Assembly (NCBI RefSeq): GCF_007678255.1
Contig: NZ_VEED01000008.1
Coordinates: forward strand, 62,001 to 126,000
Direction: 5' to 3'
DNA length: 64,000 nt
Source: Bacillus sp. X1(2014)
GTDB lineage: Bacteria > Bacillota > Bacilli > Bacillales_B > DSM-18226
Of this stretch, positions 59,903 through 64,000 are shown piece by piece (position 1 is the first letter of the stretch; each line of letters begins with the position of its first letter). The notes under the pieces were generated by a model. That model was given only the letters and a program-made list of their open reading frames with translations, made no database searches and was not told where the DNA came from. The translations under genes and the position numbers were made by a program.

Positions 59903-60229
59903 CTATTTTTCGTTTTGATTAATTCGCCACTTGTTAAATTCGAGGAAATCCCGAAATTGTTCCTTAGAAACGCCAGAATTCATTGCGTCCTTGACTAAAT
60001 TCATCCAATCAATATCTAATTCCTCTTTATTGATTTCTTCATGTATCAAGTGATCTACAGGAATATTTAAAACAACAGCGATTTTTTCTAGGAACTTTAT
60101 AGAAGGATTCTCTTGTTTATTATTCTCAAGGTTACTTAAATAAGATTTAGCCACACCTGCTTGAGCAGCAAGTTCGGATAGCGACATTTTTCTATCTAAG
60201 CGAAATTTTTTTACGCGATCACCAATCAT
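59903..60229 (-). CDS. sinR: SinR-family transcriptional repressor
   Basis: 108 residues from ATG 60229 (homologues begin MIG; the longer reading starts 5 codons earlier). Cro/CI-type helix-turn-helix MSLSELAAQAGVAKSYLSNLE, then a C-terminal SinI-type dimerisation region (DIDWMNLVKDAMNSGVSKEQFRDFLEFNKWR in part) that mirrors the adjacent SinI. It is the master repressor of matrix genes in B. subtilis. Sporulation and motility links are expected from homology. Confidence 0.9.
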   Translation of the reverse strand: MIGDRVKKFRLDRKMSLSELAAQAGVAKSYLSNLENNKQENPSIKFLEKIAVVLNIPVDHLIHEEINKEELDIDWMNLVKDAMNSGVSKEQFRDFLEFNKWRINQNEK

Positions 60230-60503
60230 TAGTCTCACACCCAATTATTATTCACTTTACGTTAATTCTATCAAAAAGAATAGAAAAGCACCATATTAAG
60301 AACAAAGAAATAAGGAGAAAATATGAACTTTAAGAAAAAAATTAGTTAAAGTATTTTTGAAAAAATGCCAGGATAGAGTTAATATTAAAAGTGTTGCCTA
60401 ATACGGCATGTTGTATAATTTTTTAGAGGTATGTTTTTAGTCGAATAACGATTTTGATTTGCATACATAAAAATAAATAAAAAAGGAAGGGGACCCTATA
60501 ATA

Positions 60504-61253
60504 ATGATTGTCCTTAAATCACAACGTGAAATAGAAGCAATGAAAAGAGCAGGGGAAATTCTTGCTGCTTGTCATAAAGAAATAGCTAAATTGATTAAAC
60601 CAGGTATTACCACTTGGGAAATTGATGTCTTTGTGGAAGAATTTCTAAAGAAAAAAGGTGCGACACCAGAACAAAAAGGTTATAAAGGCTATGAATATGC
60701 GACATGTGCGAGTATAAATGACGAAATCTGCCATGGCTTTCCAAGGAAAGAACCTTTAAATGAAGGGGATATTGTGACGGTAGACATGGTTGTTAATTAC
60801 AACGGTGCGCTAGCGGATTCAGCTTGGTCATATGCAGTTGGGGATGTATCAGAGGAAACTGAGCGCTTATTAAAAGTCACAAAGGAAGCACTGTATAAAG
60901 GGATTGAACAAGCGGTTGTCGGTAATCGAATCGGAGACATAGGACACGCAATTCAAAAATATGTTGAAAGCGAAGGGTTTTCGGTTGTGCGTGACTTTAT
61001 TGGCCACGGAATTGGCGCAGTAATTCATGAGAAACCGGATGTTCCTCATTATGGGCTGCCAGGTAAAGGTGCAAGAATCAAGGAGGGTATGGTCTTTACA
61101 ATCGAACCCATGGTTAACGTAGGACGATACCAAACAAAAATGGATCTCAATGGCTGGACGGCAAGAACTATTGATGGAAAGTTTTCAGCGCAATACGAAC
61201 ATACCCTTGCCATTACCAAAGAGGGAACCGTCATCTTAACTGAACAAGATTAA
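60504..61253 (+). CDS. map: Type I methionine aminopeptidase
   Basis: 249 residues with the five metal ligands in context: VTVDMVVNYNGALADSAW (two Asp), GHGIG (His), FTIEPMV (Glu) and YEHTLAIT (Glu side). It removes the start methionine from new proteins. Length matches the second Bacillus Map (YflG-type). It stands alone, not in the adk-map-infA ribosomal context. Confidence 0.92.
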   Translation: MIVLKSQREIEAMKRAGEILAACHKEIAKLIKPGITTWEIDVFVEEFLKKKGATPEQKGYKGYEYATCASINDEICHGFPRKEPLNEGDIVTVDMVVNYNGALADSAWSYAVGDVSEETERLLKVTKEALYKGIEQAVVGNRIGDIGHAIQKYVESEGFSVVRDFIGHGIGAVIHEKPDVPHYGLPGKGARIKEGMVFTIEPMVNVGRYQTKMDLNGWTARTIDGKFSAQYEHTLAITKEGTVILTEQD

Positions 61254-61259
61254 TCACCA

Positions 61260-61295
61260 AAAAACCCGTTATGTGCATAACGGGTTTTCATTTTA
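61260..61295 (+). terminator. Terminator after map
   Basis: AAAACCCGTTAT / ATAACGGGTTTT with a GTGC loop, then a T-rich tail. Confidence 0.88.
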
Positions 61296-61298
61296 TTT

Positions 61299-61468
61299 CT
61301 TGGCTGTGTTAAACTTGCCTGTTGATTTCCGTTCCAGGCACTTCGCTTTCCGCGGGCGTGCCGGGGAGCCTCCTCGTCGCTTTGCTCCTGCGGGGTCTCC
61401 CCTGCCCCGTACTCCCGCAAGAGTCTTCGTGCCTGGAACGAAGGTCAACAGAGTGCCAAAATCAACAT
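61299..61468 (-). repeat. Dispersed GC-rich palindromic repeat A, copy 2 (inverted)
   Basis: Reverse complement of the element at 1012-1182, with roughly a dozen differences by eye over 170 bases. Both copies end at the same flanking words (GGCTG-TTAAACTTG and TTGACC...TTGGCAC), which defines the element limits. Confidence 0.88.
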
Positions 61469-61484
61469 TAACCTTTAACACATC

Positions 61485-61709
61485 CTATTTCTTTCGAAGG
61501 CTTCCAAGCTCTTCAACTAATGCTTGCATTTCATTTGGACTAAACGAATTCTTTCGTTGGACCATATCATAAATCTCTTTCAGTTCCTCGTACATTTCTT
61601 CATCAAAGTGTGAAGGTTTAATTGCCCCAAGGTTCAAGACCTTTAATTTTTCCTTTATTTGTTCAATCATATATTCGACATTTTCAATCGACTTTTCAGA
61701 TAAATTCAT
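61485..61709 (-). CDS. yfkK: DUF1128 family protein (YfkK-like)
   Basis: 74 residues from ATG 61709 (GGAAAGG upstream). Small soluble helical protein with NVEYMIEQIKEKLKVLNLGAI and FDEEMYEELKEIYDMV, matching the DUF1128 family. Function unknown. In B. subtilis yfkK also lies close to yfkH and its neighbours, supporting local synteny with the next genes. Confidence 0.78.
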   Translation of the reverse strand: MNLSEKSIENVEYMIEQIKEKLKVLNLGAIKPSHFDEEMYEELKEIYDMVQRKNSFSPNEMQALVEELGSLRKK

Positions 61710-61899
61710 TTCGGTCATCCTTTCCGAATTATTAAGTTCATCTTTTCATGTAAGAAATTATATGTCAATAAAAAAATCATTAAAAGAGAATCTGGACTTG
61801 CATGGACTCCGTCTATCAAGGAAAATAAAAATATGCAGGTTTTGGTATTTTTTACATGGGGTACTATTGATAATAACAAGGATTAAAGGAGACGTTAAC

Positions 61900-62271
61900 A
61901 TGACACAGAAAAATCAATTTTGGCGCGGAATGATACTTGGAGCCATTGCTGGCGGGGCCATTAGCCTTTTAGATAAACAAACACGTGAAGTGATGAAAGC
62001 AAATGTACAAAAAACCACATCGAAGGTAACCTATGTTTTTAGGAATCCAGGTGAAATTGCAGAGAAAGTAAAGGAAACAGCTGAAAAGGTAAAGACAACC
62101 GTAAAGCAGGTGAACGAAGATATCTCCTTTATCACAGATAAGGTGGAAGAATTACGCGAATTAACACCACAGGTAACTGACATGATAAAAGAAACGAAGG
62201 ATACCTTCTCAAAGAGTGATGAATCCCTGCTTTTAGAAGAAGTGTTAGGAGAAGACAAAAGAACGAATTAG
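61900..62271 (+). CDS. YtxH-like membrane-anchored helical protein
   Basis: 123 residues from ATG 61900 with AAAGGAGA upstream. One N-terminal membrane segment (GMILGAIAGGAISLL) and a long amphipathic coiled-coil-like region rich in Lys, Glu and Thr. Such YtxH-type proteins are common beside envelope genes in Bacilli. It is in an operon with the YihY-type gene 13 bases downstream. Confidence 0.7.
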   Translation: MTQKNQFWRGMILGAIAGGAISLLDKQTREVMKANVQKTTSKVTYVFRNPGEIAEKVKETAEKVKTTVKQVNEDISFITDKVEELRELTPQVTDMIKETKDTFSKSDESLLLEEVLGEDKRTN

Positions 62272-62284
62272 AAGGAGGATGGAC

Positions 62285-63121
62285 ATGGAAAAGATGGGGA
62301 ATGTCCGCTCGTCTCTACTACGATTACTTTGGCATCGGGTCGATGAAGATGATCTGCCAGGCTTAAGTGCGCAGTTGGCGTATTATTTTCTATTGTCACT
62401 ATTTCCGCTTCTGATTGTTCTCTTTACACTCCTTCCCTATTTTCCGATTCCACATCAGGATATGCTGGGAGTAGTGAGAGATTTTGCACCAGTCGAGGCA
62501 ATGGATTTAATTGAAAAAAATGTCCATAATATCATGAACCATCGGAATGGCGGGTTGCTTTCGTTCGGGATTATTGGCACGATTTGGTCAGCATCGAACG
62601 GAATTAATGCGATCGTCAAGGCATTTAATAAGGCATACAATGTCAAGGAAAGCCGTTCATTTATTGTTTCTAGAGGGATGGCTATATTATTAACATTTGG
62701 GATGATCTTTGTATTAATTCTTGCTATTGTTCTCCCAGTGTTCGGCAGAGAAATAGGTATTTTTTTATTTTCTCAATTGGGCTACACGACAGAATTTATT
62801 AAGCTTTGGAATACATTAAGCTGGCTCGTTAGTGCGATTATTTTGTTCCTTATTTTTACAGGATTGTATTGGATTGCACCAAATGTAAAATTAAAATGCC
62901 GCAGTGCCTTTCCGGGTGCCGCTTTTGCGACAATTGGCTGGATTGTTTCCTCGATTGGATTAACGTTTTATGTTGGAAACATAAGTAATTATTCTCTTAC
63001 GTATGGGAGTATCGGGGCAATCATTGTCTTAATGATTTGGTTATACATATCGGCATTTATTATTATTTTAGGTGGAGAAATAAATGCCTTTTATAGTGAA
63101 AAAAACCGTAAGAATTGCTAA
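62285..63121 (+). CDS. yfkH: YihY/BrkB-family membrane protein (YfkH-like)
   Basis: 278 residues from ATG 62285 (GGAGG 7 bases upstream; ATG 62279 lies against it). Six helices and the family segments LSAQLAYYFLLSLFPLL, WSASNGINAIVKAFNKAYN and YGSIGAIIVLMIWLY. Often misnamed ribonuclease BN. Real function unknown; probably transport or envelope. Confidence 0.85.
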   Translation: MEKMGNVRSSLLRLLWHRVDEDDLPGLSAQLAYYFLLSLFPLLIVLFTLLPYFPIPHQDMLGVVRDFAPVEAMDLIEKNVHNIMNHRNGGLLSFGIIGTIWSASNGINAIVKAFNKAYNVKESRSFIVSRGMAILLTFGMIFVLILAIVLPVFGREIGIFLFSQLGYTTEFIKLWNTLSWLVSAIILFLIFTGLYWIAPNVKLKCRSAFPGAAFATIGWIVSSIGLTFYVGNISNYSLTYGSIGAIIVLMIWLYISAFIIILGGEINAFYSEKNRKNC

Positions 63122-63195
63122 TAGTTACCTTCATGAAACTTGCCAATCTGTCCAAACTAAGATGGCAGGCTACTTTTTTTAAGGAGGTTCTTAAT

Positions 63196-63300
63196 ATGAC
63201 AAAGAAAACTAAAAAAGATGGCGGTACCAAGCAAAAAGGCAAAGGAAGCAAAGGAAACAAAACTTCCGGCTCAGCAAACGGTTCAAACGGATATCACTAA
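63196..63300 (+). CDS. Small Lys/Gly/Ser-rich protein, hypothetical
   Basis: 34 residues from an ATG with a strong AAGGAGG site. Almost only Lys, Gly, Ser, Thr and Asn (KKDGGTKQKGKGSKGNKTSG) with a C-terminal NGYH. A nucleic-acid-binding or spore-associated role is conceivable; no family was recognised. A terminator follows 25 bases later. Confidence 0.6.
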   Translation: MTKKTKKDGGTKQKGKGSKGNKTSGSANGSNGYH

Positions 63301-63325
63301 TGGTCTTTCCCTCAAATAAAATAAT

Positions 63326-63356
63326 AAAACCGGATGAATGTTCATCCGGTTTTTTA
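63326..63356 (+). terminator. Terminator
   Basis: AAAACCGGATGA / TCATCCGGTTTT with an ATGT loop, then TTAAT. Confidence 0.87.
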
Positions 63357-63360
63357 ATCC

Positions 63361-63405
63361 AGCTCCAGCGCCCAGCGGCTAGTTGTTACGGGCGCTGGAG
63401 CTTTT
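63361..63405. repeat. Repeat B, short copy that doubles as a terminator
   Basis: AGCTCCAGCGCCC / GGGCGCTGGAGCT, a 13-base perfect stem around AGCGGCTAGTTGTTAC, followed by TTTTTATA. It shares the CTCCAGCGCC and AGCGGCTAG words with the element at 40019-40172. Confidence 0.75.
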
Positions 63406-63409
63406 TATA

Positions 63410-64000
63410 TTATTTAAGCAATCGCAGGCTGTTTAGAATAACTAAGATTGTACTGCCTTCATGACCAATGACCCCAAATGGCAAATCAAGGATCTGAAAG
63501 AAGTTTGACGAAATCAAGATCATGATAACAGTTATCGAGAAAATAACATTCTGTTTAATGATTTTATTCATTCGCTTCGAAAGATCAATGGCCTCAGCAA
63601 TGCGAGGTAAATCATTTTTCATTAAGACAATATCCGCAGTTTCAAGTGCAACATCCGTTCCACCACCCATGGCAATACCAACATTGGCGATAGCAAGTGC
63701 AGGTGCATCATTGATTCCGTCACCTACCATTGCCACGGTTTCATATTTTGTTTTTAACTTCTTTAGTTTTTCGACTTTTACCTCAGGTAAGCATTCTGCG
63801 AAAAATTCATCCACATGGCTTTCCGAGGCAATTGCGCGTGCCGTTTTTTCACTATCACCAGTCAGCATAACTGTACGGATCCCTTGCTTTTTCAGGTGAT
63901 CAATCGCAAGTTTAGTCTCCTCACGGACAACGTCCTTCATCGCGATTACCGCAGATAACTCGCCATCAATTTCAATAAATACAAGCGTATTGCCCTGAGT
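63410..64000 (-). CDS. Heavy-metal P1B-type ATPase, C-terminal part; gene runs off the window
   Basis: The frame is open to base 64000, so the N-terminal half is missing. Visible: the end of the nucleotide-binding domain (MLTGDSEKTARAIA), the hinge motif MVGDGINDAPALA, and the last two helices with HEGSTILVILNSLRLL. The HEGST motif in the final helix points to the P1B-4-like group (CoaT/ZosA) and not to copper pumps. It moves Zn, Co or Fe across the membrane. Internal ATG 63940 is not the true start. Confidence 0.87.
   Translation of the reverse strand, partial: TQGNTLVFIEIDGELSAVIAMKDVVREETKLAIDHLKKQGIRTVMLTGDSEKTARAIASESHVDEFFAECLPEVKVEKLKKLKTKYETVAMVGDGINDAPALAIANVGIAMGGGTDVALETADIVLMKNDLPRIAEAIDLSKRMNKIIKQNVIFSITVIMILISSNFFQILDLPFGVIGHEGSTILVILNSLRLLK

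Noticed and set aside
1..64000. CRISPR array, tRNA or rRNA genes, prophage or insertion sequence genes
   Set aside because: No regularly spaced direct repeats, cloverleaf-like segments, transposase or phage proteins were recognised by eye; a tRNAscan or HMM search would be needed to be certain.

Overview
The window looks like chromosomal DNA from an aerobic, spore-forming, low-GC member of the Bacillaceae (Bacillus/Neobacillus-like). Grounds: AGGAGG-type ribosome binding sites, gene content typical of Bacillus (LiaIH/LiaFSR, EfeOBU, YfmL, MscL, YetJ, HutH, SinI/SinR, YfkH/YfkK relatives, topoisomerase III) and Spo0A-like boxes. No rRNA, tRNA, CRISPR array, prophage or transposase gene was seen. 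Both ends cut a gene: a K+ channel at the left edge and a metal P-type ATPase at the right edge.

Layout. 1-3.7 kb: K+ channel facing a lipoprotein / ATP-grasp ligase / DUF350 cassette. 3.7-8.2 kb: LytS/LytT-type two-component system with a CstA-family (pyruvate-type) transporter. 8.5-9.9 kb: amino acid permease. 10.1-14.0 kb: a histidine kinase and an HD-GYP protein sharing one multi-pass membrane sensor domain, a 23-residue peptide with a CWWC core, and a PqqD-like/M50 membrane protease; this is a candidate peptide maturation and signalling locus. 14.2-22.2 kb: a Nas/Nap-type molybdenum nitrate reductase operon (membrane subunit, catalytic subunit, 4x[4Fe-4S] protein, Tat-exported Rieske protein, three small unknowns), followed by an Nre-like sensory set (two kinases, one response regulator, one NreA-like GAF protein). 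22.2-29.6 kb: GlnRS (unusual in Bacilli), an oxidoreductase, a NapH-like polyferredoxin, a WG-repeat protein and a KynB-like hydrolase. 29.8-31.2 kb: an FNR-type regulator with three TTGAT-N4-ATCAA boxes, two of them in its own divergent promoter region. 31.3-42.6 kb: housekeeping genes (MBL hydrolase, RNA helicase, amidase, FAD-Rieske oxidoreductase, LysM-CAP protein) and the Lia envelope-stress system. 42.7-46.7 kb: Fur-controlled EfeOBU iron uptake. 46.8-58.7 kb: flippase, ECF sigma factor, phenylalanine hydroxylase, YetJ, MscL, aminopeptidase, MFS transporter, TopB and HutH. 59-60.2 kb: a cyclic-di-GMP-I riboswitch in front of a SinI-like anti-repressor that converges on SinR. 60.5-64 kb: methionine aminopeptidase, YfkK/YtxH/YihY-type proteins and the P-type ATPase.

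The strongest candidates for something new are (i) the c-di-GMP riboswitch -> SinI -| SinR arrangement, which would tie a second messenger directly to the biofilm/motility switch, and (ii) the CWWC peptide with its PqqD-M50 protease next to two proteins with the same membrane receptor-like domain. Other coherent circuits are an O2-responsive FNR regulon with boxes centred at about -41.5 and the ATP-grasp/DUF350/lipoprotein cassette. Two families of dispersed GC-rich palindromic repeats interrupt intergenic regions. All functional calls come from reading motifs and recalled family features; no database search was run.
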